DNA from: an uncultured Clostridia bacterium
Lineage (GTDB): Bacteria > Bacillota > Clostridia > RUG12999
Direction of reading: 5' to 3'
Assembly (NCBI GenBank): GCA_934792465.1
Contig: CAKVOK010000012.1
Location: forward strand, 1 to 64,000
DNA: 64,000 nucleotides
Shown: piece after piece, positions 54,628 through 62,597 of the stretch
Layout of the letters: every line of letters begins with the position of its first letter
Position numbering within the stretch: the stretch's first letter is position 1
Made by a program: the position numbers and the translations under genes
Notes under the pieces: generated by a model
Told to the model about the DNA's origin: nothing
Databases searched by the model: none
The model's input: only the letters and a program-made list of their open reading frames with translations

Positions 54628-56103
54628 ATGATTGTATCGATATTTTTTATGATGTGTATTATAATTGTATTTTTTATGTGCAATTACAGAAACAGTTTCA
54701 CAAAAATAATCAGTCTTTATTTTGCTACGCTTTCGGTAATGACGGTTATGGGTATAATCTATGTTTCAAGATTTTCCAACTACTATTCGCTTATGAAACT
54801 TGATTACAGAATATACCTGTTTTTAAGTTCGGTGCGAATACCGCTCAGCAATATAGCGCGAATGTATAATATTTCGCTTGTGCTGTATATGTTGGACAGC
54901 GTTATATTTATACATTGCCTAAATAAGCTGAATATAAAAAAAATTGTATTTCTTTTAGCTCCGCTTTTATTTTTCTGTACGGTAAACGACCCGATGGTTT
55001 CAAAGTATCTGTATCTGGAATCAATGCAGCCGCAGAACGTACACGTTTCGGTATTTATAAAGGTATGCCCTTATATAAACAGAGTTATTTTGTATTTATA
55101 TATAATAATGCCGTTTATTTCCCTGTTTTTTTACTGCCGAAAAACAAGTATATTTGTAAAGCGAAAGGATGCAATTGTATCAGGCTGTTGCATATTTGTA
55201 ATAAATATATTTGTATTTTGCGTATTTATAAACGGTATGTATCATATAATTATGTTTGACAATGTAAATATGGCGCGGCTGCCGAATGAATATACAATGA
55301 CAAATAATATTTGGCTGCCTGTGCCGTTGCTTGCAATTATGATATTTGTTATTACGCTTACGCTGATGTTCAGACCGTTTCAGGTGTTTAATAAGCTTAA
55401 CGATATTGAATCGAATAAGCGTATAGGGCATTTCAATAAAAATGTAAGTACTGTTTTTCACATATATAAAAATGCATTTCTCGGCATTTCACAGCAGTAT
55501 ATGCTTGCGGAAACACATATCAAAAGCGGTAAAATCGAAGAAGCGCTTGCGAATATTGAAACGGGCAGGGAGATAACGTTAACGCATATGGCAATGCTGA
55601 ACAAAATTCTCGGGTCCTTAAATCATATAAAGATAAGCCTAAAGGTAATGAATTTGTCGGAAAGCGTTAAGCTGGCGGCGTCGAATTTGAGTGCGGCGTC
55701 ACATATTAATGCGGAAATAAATTCAAATTGCGATTACATTGAGGTTATAGGTGATAAGCACCATTTAACAGAGGTTTTTTACAACTTGCTTGTGAATGCC
55801 GCCGAGGCCGCCGATAAAGAAAATGCGGTTATAAAAGTTAATATTGTGAAAGAAAATGATTTGGCTCTTGTATCGGTATACGACAACGGCTGCGGAATAA
55901 GCAAAAAAGATATACGTAGGATTTTTCAGCCTTTTTTTTCAACAAAATCTACGGGTAGCGGAGTAGGACTCAATTACGTAAACAATATTATAAGGCAGCA
56001 CCACGGAGAAATAAAAGTAAAAAGTGTATTCGGTCAGTATACTGAAATTCATGTGGCACTGCCTGTGTACAAAAGGGGCGGGAGAGAAAAATGGATAAAA
56101 TAA
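54628..56103 (+). CDS. Polytopic sensor histidine kinase with non-standard acceptor region
   Basis: This 491-residue protein has some six or seven membrane helices (about 1-250), a short cytoplasmic dimerisation region and a C-terminal HATPase domain. The ATPase boxes are clear: N box NLLVNAAEAAD, G1 DNGCGI, F box FFSTK, G2 GSGVGL. I see no ordinary HisKA H-E/D-x-x-T/N motif; His278 in VFHIYKNAF is a candidate acceptor. The region resembles kinases with integral-membrane sensor domains that pair with LuxR-type regulators. It overlaps the response regulator gene by 13 bp and has its own promoter and a structured leader. GGGGAGG precedes the ATG. The signal is unknown; closeness to the glycan operon suggests regulation of it. 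Confidence 0.88.
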   Translation: MIVSIFFMMCIIIVFFMCNYRNSFTKIISLYFATLSVMTVMGIIYVSRFSNYYSLMKLDYRIYLFLSSVRIPLSNIARMYNISLVLYMLDSVIFIHCLNKLNIKKIVFLLAPLLFFCTVNDPMVSKYLYLESMQPQNVHVSVFIKVCPYINRVILYLYIIMPFISLFFYCRKTSIFVKRKDAIVSGCCIFVINIFVFCVFINGMYHIIMFDNVNMARLPNEYTMTNNIWLPVPLLAIMIFVITLTLMFRPFQVFNKLNDIESNKRIGHFNKNVSTVFHIYKNAFLGISQQYMLAETHIKSGKIEEALANIETGREITLTHMAMLNKILGSLNHIKISLKVMNLSESVKLAASNLSAASHINAEINSNCDYIEVIGDKHHLTEVFYNLLVNAAEAADKENAVIKVNIVKENDLALVSVYDNGCGISKKDIRRIFQPFFSTKSTGSGVGLNYVNNIIRQHHGEIKVKSVFGQYTEIHVALPVYKRGGREKWIK

Positions 56104-56780
56104 AAATAGCGTTGTGTGATGACGCAAAATACTTGTGTGATGGCTTTAGGGCACAATTTGAAGAACTTGACGATATTTCCGTGTGTGGCATTTCGTATAC
56201 GGCGAAAGAGTGTCCGGAAATGGTTCGCAGATGCAAACCGGATATTTTGCTGCTTGATATTAATCTTGAAACGCCTACAAGCGGTATTGATGTTATTTCC
56301 GTGTTGAAAAACGAGAACCCGAATTTAAAAATAATTATGCTTACCGGGTTTAATGATGAACAGTACATTTTTCGTGCATTTTCGGACGGTGCGGAGGATT
56401 ATTGCGAAAAAACCATGGATTTCGCAGAAATTGCGGCAACTGTAAGAAACGTATACAACGACCAGATTGCATTGCGTCCCGAAATTTCAAAAAAGCTTGT
56501 GCAGATGACGCGTAATGTGGTTGCGCGGCAACAGTCGCTTTTGTATATGTATAACAAAATTGCAAAGCTTTCAATAGGAGAATTTGAACTTCTGCGCTCG
56601 CTTTATTACGGCGACAGTTATAAGACGATTGCACGTGAAAAATGCGTTGAAACAGAGTCAGTCAAAAAAATGGCGAAACGATTGCTTAAAAGACTTGAAG
56701 TTAAAAATATGAATATACTTTTGGAACAAGTACGTCAGCTGCGTATATTTGAACTTATTGAACAAACAACGGAGTATTAG
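56091..56780 (+). CDS. Response regulator with LuxR/NarL-like output domain
   Basis: This 229-residue protein has a receiver domain (1-120) with Asp10/Asp11 in the acidic pocket, phospho-acceptor Asp56 in LLLDINLE, a conserved Thr in MLTGF and Lys in YCEKT. The output domain (about 155-215) reads like a LuxR-type helix-turn-helix: LSIGEFELLRSLYYGDSYKTI followed by ESVKKMAKRLLKRLEVKN, split here only for description. It overlaps the kinase gene and should be its partner. Targets are unknown. Confidence 0.88.
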   Translation: MDKIKIALCDDAKYLCDGFRAQFEELDDISVCGISYTAKECPEMVRRCKPDILLLDINLETPTSGIDVISVLKNENPNLKIIMLTGFNDEQYIFRAFSDGAEDYCEKTMDFAEIAATVRNVYNDQIALRPEISKKLVQMTRNVVARQQSLLYMYNKIAKLSIGEFELLRSLYYGDSYKTIAREKCVETESVKKMAKRLLKRLEVKNMNILLEQVRQLRIFELIEQTTEY

Positions 56781-56920
56781 TGTTTTTAAGTTTTATTTTA
56801 ATGAATAGGTGATACCATCTTTTTTGTGAGAAATGCTGTAAATACGAAAAATGATTAGATATATTTTGCACTGTACCAAACATTTCTGTACTGCTGATAT
56901 AAAAGTTAATATATAACTCA

Positions 56921-58012
56921 TTATACATTACCGTTTATTATTTTCTTCATTTTTGCGCTTAAAAGCTGACGGGTTTCATCATCGCTCAGACTGAATCTGT
57001 TTCCGTCGTTCGGGGTGGAAAGATAATTCCACACGCAATATGGAATATCCCATTCCGAAAGAATTTTTATCATATCCCTCATCCAATTTTCTCTCGATGT
57101 CATATCGCAATGCCTGATTGTTCCGAATTCTCCGCACCAAAGTATTTTATCCGGATATTTTTCTATGAACTGTTTTGCTCCTTCCATTTGTTTGCGCAAA
57201 ACGTCAATATCTATTTTATCAAATTCGGAATATGCATTGTCATATCCCGAAGTGAGGCGGTAATAATCCCTATACCTTTCGATATCGTCACACGGATAGA
57301 CGAGTTTTCTGTTATAAAACATACAATTTGCCTGCAAAACACTCTGCTGGTGTGTAAACTCAAACGGAGCATAGTTGTGGAAAGTATATATAATATTTTC
57401 GTCATCGTAAACGCGTAAATCATTAAGCTGCGCTGCATTGTTCCAACATGTGCTGCCTATGATTATTTTACGGTTTGAATTTTTCTTTCTTAGTGCATTC
57501 ACGGTGTTTTCGGCAAGATTATTCCATAAATCCGCTTCAACATCTCTAACTTCGTTCAGCAGTTCAAACATAACGTCATCAAAGTCCGCATAATCATCTT
57601 CAAGCTTCAGCCAGAGAGAGATAAATCTGTTTTGCAGTTCGGCGGAATCAAATAATGTAATATCTTCTGCTATGTCACAGTAATTTCCTATTGCCTTATG
57701 CAGATTAAGAACAACTCTCAGCCCCTGACTGCGGCATTCCGAAACAAAATTTTTCAGAAGCTTAAAGATTTCATCACGGTAAACATACGGTTCCTTTTCC
57801 ATAACCAGCTGGTCGAAACAAATCCTTACATGGTCAACACCCATAGAGGCGATGTTTTGTGCATCGCAAGCTGAAATATATGTTTCGAAATGCTCCATAT
57901 CACCTTTGGTAATGACCTTTTTCCATTTGTCGGGGAGTGTGTTAAATCTTTTATAATTGGTGAGCCAGCCTCCTATTCCCATACCCTTTGAAAAACCTTC
58001 TATTTTTTTCAC
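56921..58012 (-). CDS. GH5-family glycoside hydrolase, cytoplasmic
   Basis: This 363-residue TIM-barrel enzyme has no signal peptide. GH5 signatures are FELLNEVRD (acid/base Glu154) and WCGEFGTIRHCD (nucleophile Glu295), with YTFHNYAPFEFTHQ between them; GMGIGGWL at the N-terminus and VWNYLS near the end also fit. GH5 enzymes hydrolyse beta-linked glucans, mannans and related glycans. Without a signal peptide this one should act on imported oligosaccharides. The start is GTG at 58012, with AAGGAGG seven bases before. It is divergent from an AraC regulator, its probable controller. The 140-bp gap to the convergent response regulator gene shows no clear terminator. Confidence 0.92.
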   Translation of the reverse strand: MKKIEGFSKGMGIGGWLTNYKRFNTLPDKWKKVITKGDMEHFETYISACDAQNIASMGVDHVRICFDQLVMEKEPYVYRDEIFKLLKNFVSECRSQGLRVVLNLHKAIGNYCDIAEDITLFDSAELQNRFISLWLKLEDDYADFDDVMFELLNEVRDVEADLWNNLAENTVNALRKKNSNRKIIIGSTCWNNAAQLNDLRVYDDENIIYTFHNYAPFEFTHQQSVLQANCMFYNRKLVYPCDDIERYRDYYRLTSGYDNAYSEFDKIDIDVLRKQMEGAKQFIEKYPDKILWCGEFGTIRHCDMTSRENWMRDMIKILSEWDIPYCVWNYLSTPNDGNRFSLSDDETRQLLSAKMKKIINGNV

Positions 58013-58096
58013 GGCAAATCCTCCTTGAAATTTTTATTTTGTAAGTTTAGTATAGCACTTTTTTTGTAAAAATTTTAGAAAATTATATAGAAATAC

Positions 58097-58125
58097 TTGT
58101 ATAAAAGATAGATTTATGCTATAAT
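58097..58125 (+). promoter_or_regulatory. SigA-type promoter for the AraC regulator gene
   Basis: TTGTAT, a 17-bp spacer and a perfect TATAAT lie 23 bp before the start codon. It shares the 136-bp gap with the divergent GH5 gene, for which I found a possible TATACT but no clear -35. Confidence 0.7.
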
Positions 58126-58148
58126 TGTATCAGGTGAGGTGTTTTTGA

Positions 58149-58877
58149 ATGAATATATATATTACAGAGCCGGGAATAAAGGAATATCCGCCGCATACTC
58201 ATGAATATTGGGAAATCATAACTTATTCGGAAGGTATGGGATATTTGTATACACCCGATAAAAATTATCATTTTAAACCGGGTACCGTAATAATTGTTCC
58301 TCCGCATACGGTTCATGGTTCTGTGTCAGAGAGCGGATTTGTCAATATATCTATAGGCGGAAGCTTTGAAAATATCATTTTCTTTGATTTGCCGGTCGTT
58401 GTATGCGACGCTGAGGACGGCGAATGCCGAAAATTAGCGGAAATTATATACAATAACAGATTTTCGGGCGAATTTTTTTTAACTAAAATATGTACTGCGT
58501 ATGTGAGTTTTTTGCTTGAACATATACGTCAAAACAGCGATATTGCGGAAGCTGTCGATAAAGTGATTCTAAAAATCACATCGCAAGCTTTTGACAGCAA
58601 TGTGAGTATTTGCAAAATACTTTCGCAGACCGGATATGCTGAAGATTACATACGTTCTCATTTTAAAAAGATTACCGGGAAAACTCCGACGCAGTTTTTA
58701 AACGATACACGAATGAAGCGTGCGGCATTTCTTGCGGATATATACGGCACAACGCTTTCTCTGGCGCAGATTGCCGAGAAATGCGGCTTTGAGGATTATA
58801 TATATTTTTCAAAACAGTTTAAGGCGAAATACGGTGTATCTCCGAGAGAATATTTGAAAAAACACCGTAGTGTATAA
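58149..58877 (+). CDS. AraC-family transcriptional regulator
   Basis: This 242-residue protein has an N-terminal cupin-type effector domain (about 1-100; PPHTHEYWEI, FKPGTVIIVPPHTVHG) and a C-terminal double helix-turn-helix (about 140-240) ending in AQIAEKCGFEDYIYFSKQFK and YGVSPREYLKKH. It probably senses a sugar and controls the divergent GH5 gene or the neighbouring alpha-galactosidase remnant. GTGAGGTG precedes the ATG. The gene lies 9 bp before the GH27 remnant, so the intact form of that gene may once have been in the same operon. Confidence 0.92.
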   Translation: MNIYITEPGIKEYPPHTHEYWEIITYSEGMGYLYTPDKNYHFKPGTVIIVPPHTVHGSVSESGFVNISIGGSFENIIFFDLPVVVCDAEDGECRKLAEIIYNNRFSGEFFLTKICTAYVSFLLEHIRQNSDIAEAVDKVILKITSQAFDSNVSICKILSQTGYAEDYIRSHFKKITGKTPTQFLNDTRMKRAAFLADIYGTTLSLAQIAEKCGFEDYIYFSKQFKAKYGVSPREYLKKHRSV

Positions 58878-58886
58878 AAAAAGAGG

Positions 58887-59501
58887 GTGCGGCACGGTGC
58901 TCATACATATCGCTCCACAGGTGATATTTTTGATACGCCGAAATCATATTTTGATATTTTTAAAAGTCAATGTGACAATATTGGGGGAAATGCGCCCGGG
59001 TGCTACAATGATATGGATATGCTGATTGTAGGTATGCGCGGCAACGGTCATGTCGGATTGAACGGTTGTAATGATACTCAATATTTGCAACATTTTGCAA
59101 TGTGGGCATTTTTCGGTTCGCCTTTAATCATCGGAGGCGACGTAAGGAATATGGACGTCGAAAGTGAAAAAACACTGCTAAATCCCGGATTGATTTCGAT
59201 AAATCGGGACGAAGAGGCAAGACCGCCGTTTTGCGTATCGGTAAAAGACGGAATCTATATTTTTTTCAGACTGCTGTCCGGAAATAAATTTGCCATAGCC
59301 GCATTCGGAATACCTGAACTGGGAGAAAAAGGAGCGGCTGCGGCAGTGTCTTTTGAAGATTGCGGAATACATTCGGAAGCCAACCTTTCCGTGAGCATAA
59401 CGGATGCGATTACCGGTGAAAAACTCGGAATATTTAAAGACGGCATAAGCATAAGAGTATGCGAAAACGGAAGCAAAGTGCTTATAGGGGAAATCATATA
59501 A
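58887..59501 (+). pseudogene. N-terminally truncated GH27 alpha-galactosidase remnant
   Basis: The 204-residue frame matches the C-terminal half of GH27 enzymes: TYRSTGDIFD (with the acid/base Asp of the family), GCYNDMDMLIVGMRGNG, FGSPLIIGGDVRNM, LLNPGLISINRD and a C-terminal beta-sandwich ending DGISIRVCENGSKVL. Family members are about 360-450 residues long; the first ~180-200 residues, including the barrel strand with the nucleophile Asp, are absent. The frame opens with GTG only 9 bp after the AraC stop, with no well-spaced ribosome binding site. A deletion fusing the end of the AraC gene to the middle of a GH27 gene explains this best. The remaining frame is intact, so the event may be recent. 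No missing half is seen elsewhere in the window. Confidence 0.82.
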
Positions 59502-59707
59502 TGGGCAGGTGCAAGACTTGCGGGAAAAGATTGACCCAAGACGAGATCGCTTTTCATAAAAAAATATATAACAGAGCGGCTTCTGAGTTTTTTTGCCTTG
59601 ATTGCAGCTCGGTATATCTTAATGTGCCGAAAAAAATTCTGGAGGATAAGCTTGAATATTATAAGAGTATGGGCTGCACATTATTTGTGTGCAATCAAAA
59701 AGCTTAA
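59501..59707 (+). CDS. Small zinc-ribbon protein, function unknown
   Basis: This 68-residue protein begins MGRCKTCGKRLTQDE and has two CxxC pairs (Cys4/Cys7 and Cys32/Cys35 in FCLDC) plus Cys59 and Cys64, consistent with a zinc ribbon. Its start overlaps the stop of the GH27 remnant (TAATG), and AGGGGA lies before it. An upstream ATG (59459) would add 14 residues of unrelated sequence. It could be a regulator or a metal-binding accessory; I do not recognise it. After it, 59708-60090 contains no gene: a weak AT-rich dyad at 59709-59731, a dyad ACCGCA-TG-TGCGGT at 59765-59778, then a terminator and a promoter. Confidence 0.75.
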   Translation: MGRCKTCGKRLTQDEIAFHKKIYNRAASEFFCLDCSSVYLNVPKKILEDKLEYYKSMGCTLFVCNQKA

Positions 59708-59799
59708 ATTTAATCTTGTTTTTAGATTAAAGAACTGTGCAAAATACATTTTCAATGAATACAGACCGCATGTGCGGTATGATATGATTTTAATAGTTT

Positions 59800-59838
59800 T
59801 TATGGGCTGAAAGCCGGATTTGGGCTTGCAGCCCATAA
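59800..59838 (+). terminator. Intrinsic terminator after the zinc-ribbon gene
   Basis: TTATGGGCTG pairs perfectly with CAGCCCATAA; an inner AAGCC/GGCTT stem extends the hairpin. It is followed by TTATAATATTTT. It separates the accessory region from the core gene block. Confidence 0.7.
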
Positions 59839-59936
59839 TTATAATATTTTCGGCTCAAACATGAAAAATTTGGCGGTCATTAGAATATGAATCACTAAGA
59901 AATCGTAAAAAAATCACTAAAATTTTGGAAAAACTA

Positions 59937-59965
59937 TTGACTACTTCCGTACTTTTTAGTATAAT
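59937..59965 (+). promoter_or_regulatory. SigA-type promoter for gdpP-rplI-dnaB
   Basis: TTGACT, a 17-bp spacer and a perfect TATAAT form the best consensus promoter in the window, 125 bp before the gdpP start. Confidence 0.85.
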
Positions 59966-60090
59966 ATATAGTAATATATAATATCCGTAGTGTTTATTTT
60001 TTTGAAAAGAATAAACAAATACAGAAAAACGAATGCCGATTGTATAAGGATTTGCAGTAAAATTTGTTTTTCTTGTATGGGGGAATGAAC

Positions 60091-62085
60091 ATGAACAATA
60101 AATCAATTTCAAAATTATTTATGTCGAATACGGCGGCATATATAGTGATATTGTTTTTAATATCGCTGCTGCCGTTGTTGACGGAAAATAATTTGATTGC
60201 TGCGGGAACAGGCTTTGCCGTTTGGGTTGCCGTGACGATATATAGCTTTGTGCATGAAAAAAAGAGAGAAAAAGAGCTGTTTGACTATGTACAGTCGCTT
60301 GTGTTCCGTTTCGATGAAACAGCAAAAGAATCCATGACAGGATTTCCTATGCCTATAGCGATATTTCAAAAAAGCGGTAATGTAATATGGTACAATGAAA
60401 ATTTCAGAACCACATTCGGCGTAAAAGGGGCTTTTGATATAACGCTTAAAGATATTGCGCCCGATGTAGATACGAACAGATTTTTCGATTCCGGAACAAA
60501 GGCGGTCAGAGTGAACTGCGGCGGCAGAATATTTGATGTGCTGACGACGGTGACTTCTCCGGAGGATGCGGAAGCTGCGGCGACTTTTTATTGGATTGAA
60601 GAAACGAAATACGAAAAACTGAAGCAGCAGTATGAAGAAACCCGACCGGTAGTATGCTCAATAATCGTGGATAACTATGATGAGGTAATGCAGAACACAC
60701 CGGACGAGGCGAAGTCTGTGCTTGCCGGAAATATAGAAAAACAGATTGTAGATTTGGCAAAGGACACAAAGGGAATTGTAAAGAAAATAGAAAAGGACAG
60801 ATATTTCTTTGTTTTTGAAAGCCAATATCTCGGCAAATTCACAGAAAGTAAATTTGACATACTTGAAAAAATTAAAAATATAAATAACGGAAATAAATTG
60901 CCCGTAACAGTGAGCATAGGCGTAGGCATAGACGCTCCGACACTGGGACAAAACGAGCTATATTCGAGGAATGCAATGGATATGGCACTCGGACGGGGCG
61001 GTGACCAGGTCGTTATAAAAGATGCCGAAAAGTTTACATATTTCGGCGGCGGAGCGCAGGAACAGGAAAAGTCCACAAGAGTAAAAACAAGGGTAATGGC
61101 ATTCGCATTCAAGCAGCTTATTTCACAAGCCGAAAACGTAGTTATAATGGGACATAAAAATGCCGATTTGGACTCGTTCGGGGCATCTGTCGGAATGCTT
61201 TCGGCAATAATGAAGATGGGCAAACCGGTGTATGCTGTTTTGAATACCGCAAACAGCTATACGGCAAAGATGCTGAAAAAGGTGCAGGCAAAAGAAGAAT
61301 TTAAGGATTGTATAATAAACGGAGAACGGGCGAAAGAGCTTGTGTTCGGCAATACACTTTTGATTGTTGTGGACGTGTTCCGTCCGTCCATTACGGAATG
61401 CGAGGAACTTCTCGGGAAAACGGAAAATATAGCCGTTATCGACCACCACAGAAAGAGTGCGGAATTTATTGAGAATGTATCGCTTGCATATCATGAAACA
61501 TATGCTTCGTCTGCTTGTGAAATGGTAACGGAACTGCTGCAATATATTGACGACGGCAAGAGCATTTCTACGGTTGTTGCGGAAGCACTTTATGCCGGAA
61601 TAGAACTTGATACGAAAAACTTCACATTCAAAACCGGTGTAAGAACGCTTGAAGCGGCGGCATACCTTAGAAAAAAAGGTGTCGATTCAACGAATTTGAA
61701 GCTTCTGTTCCAAAACGACAGGGAAGTATATACGCTGAAAGCGGATATAATCAAAAATTGCGAAATATATAAAAATTGCATAGCAATTTCATATACGAAA
61801 TCAAGTTACTACGATATTCAGAGCATTAATGCGGCGGCAGCCGACGATTTACTCGGAATAGAGGGGATAACGGCTTCGTTTACGGTGTGCAGTGCAGACG
61901 GTGTCGCATACGTAAGCGCAAGGTCTATAGGAAAGATTAATGTTCAGCGTATAACAGAACTGATAGGCGGCGGCGGTCACAACGTAGTTGCCGGAGCACA
62001 GCTCAAATGCGGGATAAACGAAGCGATACGCTTAATAAAGCGTGCGGTTGACAAATACATGGAAGATGTAAAGAAAGATGAATAA
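60091..62085 (+). CDS. gdpP: Cyclic-di-AMP phosphodiesterase GdpP
   Basis: This 664-residue membrane protein hydrolyses c-di-AMP to pApA. Two membrane helices (about 10-50) are followed by a PAS-like domain (about 70-150; GFPMPIAIFQKSGNVIWYNE), a degenerate GGDEF domain (about 170-310; MALGRGGDQVVIK), a DHH domain (about 340-490; MGHKNADLDSFGA, VVDVFRP, VIDHHRKS) and a DHHA1 domain (about 580-660; GGGGHNVVAGAQ). The length matches GdpP/YybT. An ATG at 60085 is too close to GGGGGA; ATG 60091 has 6-nt spacing. It begins the conserved block with rplI and dnaB. Confidence 0.95.
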   Translation: MNNKSISKLFMSNTAAYIVILFLISLLPLLTENNLIAAGTGFAVWVAVTIYSFVHEKKREKELFDYVQSLVFRFDETAKESMTGFPMPIAIFQKSGNVIWYNENFRTTFGVKGAFDITLKDIAPDVDTNRFFDSGTKAVRVNCGGRIFDVLTTVTSPEDAEAAATFYWIEETKYEKLKQQYEETRPVVCSIIVDNYDEVMQNTPDEAKSVLAGNIEKQIVDLAKDTKGIVKKIEKDRYFFVFESQYLGKFTESKFDILEKIKNINNGNKLPVTVSIGVGIDAPTLGQNELYSRNAMDMALGRGGDQVVIKDAEKFTYFGGGAQEQEKSTRVKTRVMAFAFKQLISQAENVVIMGHKNADLDSFGASVGMLSAIMKMGKPVYAVLNTANSYTAKMLKKVQAKEEFKDCIINGERAKELVFGNTLLIVVDVFRPSITECEELLGKTENIAVIDHHRKSAEFIENVSLAYHETYASSACEMVTELLQYIDDGKSISTVVAEALYAGIELDTKNFTFKTGVRTLEAAAYLRKKGVDSTNLKLLFQNDREVYTLKADIIKNCEIYKNCIAISYTKSSYYDIQSINAAAADDLLGIEGITASFTVCSADGVAYVSARSIGKINVQRITELIGGGGHNVVAGAQLKCGINEAIRLIKRAVDKYMEDVKKDE

Positions 62086-62136
62086 AGTATATAATTAAAT
62101 TAAGCCGATACAGGACGGCGGATTGGAGATATTCAT

Positions 62137-62586
62137 ATGAAAGTAATACTTAATCAGGACGTAAAAGGTCAGGGAAAAAAAGGAGATCTTATAAATGTAA
62201 GCGACGGATATGCAAGGAATTTTTTGTTTCCGAAAAAGCTTGCGTCCGAAGCGACGAAAAGCGCACTGAATGAACTAAAAGGTCAAAAAGACGCTGCCGA
62301 ATATCGCAAGATGAAAGAAAAAGAATCGGCAGAGGCGACGAAAGAAAGCATTGAAAAGATTAAAGTTGTCATAGCAGCAAAAGGCGGCGAGGGCGGCAGA
62401 CTTTTCGGCTCGGTTACAAGCGCAGAAATAGCGAATGAACTTAAAATGACGCACCATATTGTGGTTGACAAGAAAAAAATAGTTTTGGGTGAACCTATTA
62501 AGAATGTGGGCGAATTTACACTTCCCGTTAAGCTTTATTCGGGCGTAACGGCGGAACTTAAAGTTGAAATACAGCTTAATAAATAA
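62137..62586 (+). CDS. rplI: 50S ribosomal protein L9
   Basis: This 149-residue protein begins MKVILNQDVKGQGKKGDLIN and continues with VSDGYARNFLFPKKLA, the conserved L9 N-terminal RNA-binding domain. A long helix leads to the C-terminal domain (GGRLFGSVTSAEIANEL). It binds 23S rRNA in the large subunit. It lies 51 bp after gdpP and 11 bp before dnaB, the usual Firmicutes arrangement. Confidence 0.98.
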   Translation: MKVILNQDVKGQGKKGDLINVSDGYARNFLFPKKLASEATKSALNELKGQKDAAEYRKMKEKESAEATKESIEKIKVVIAAKGGEGGRLFGSVTSAEIANELKMTHHIVVDKKKIVLGEPIKNVGEFTLPVKLYSGVTAELKVEIQLNK

Positions 62587-62597
62587 GAGGTAACAAG

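Noticed and set aside
56781..56920. Possible terminator between the response regulator and GH5 genes (GGTGATACC then CTTTTTT)
   Set aside because: The stem would have only three base pairs; the T-run alone is not enough to call a terminator.
59765..59778. Dyad ACCGCA-TG-TGCGGT as a terminator
   Set aside because: A 2-nt loop cannot form a stable RNA hairpin and no U-tract follows. It could be a protein site, but there is only one copy and no context to support it.
59598..59810. Short plus-strand frame overlapping the end of the zinc-ribbon gene
   Set aside because: It is out of frame with the CxxC protein, has no ribosome binding site and reads into a non-coding region with hairpins.
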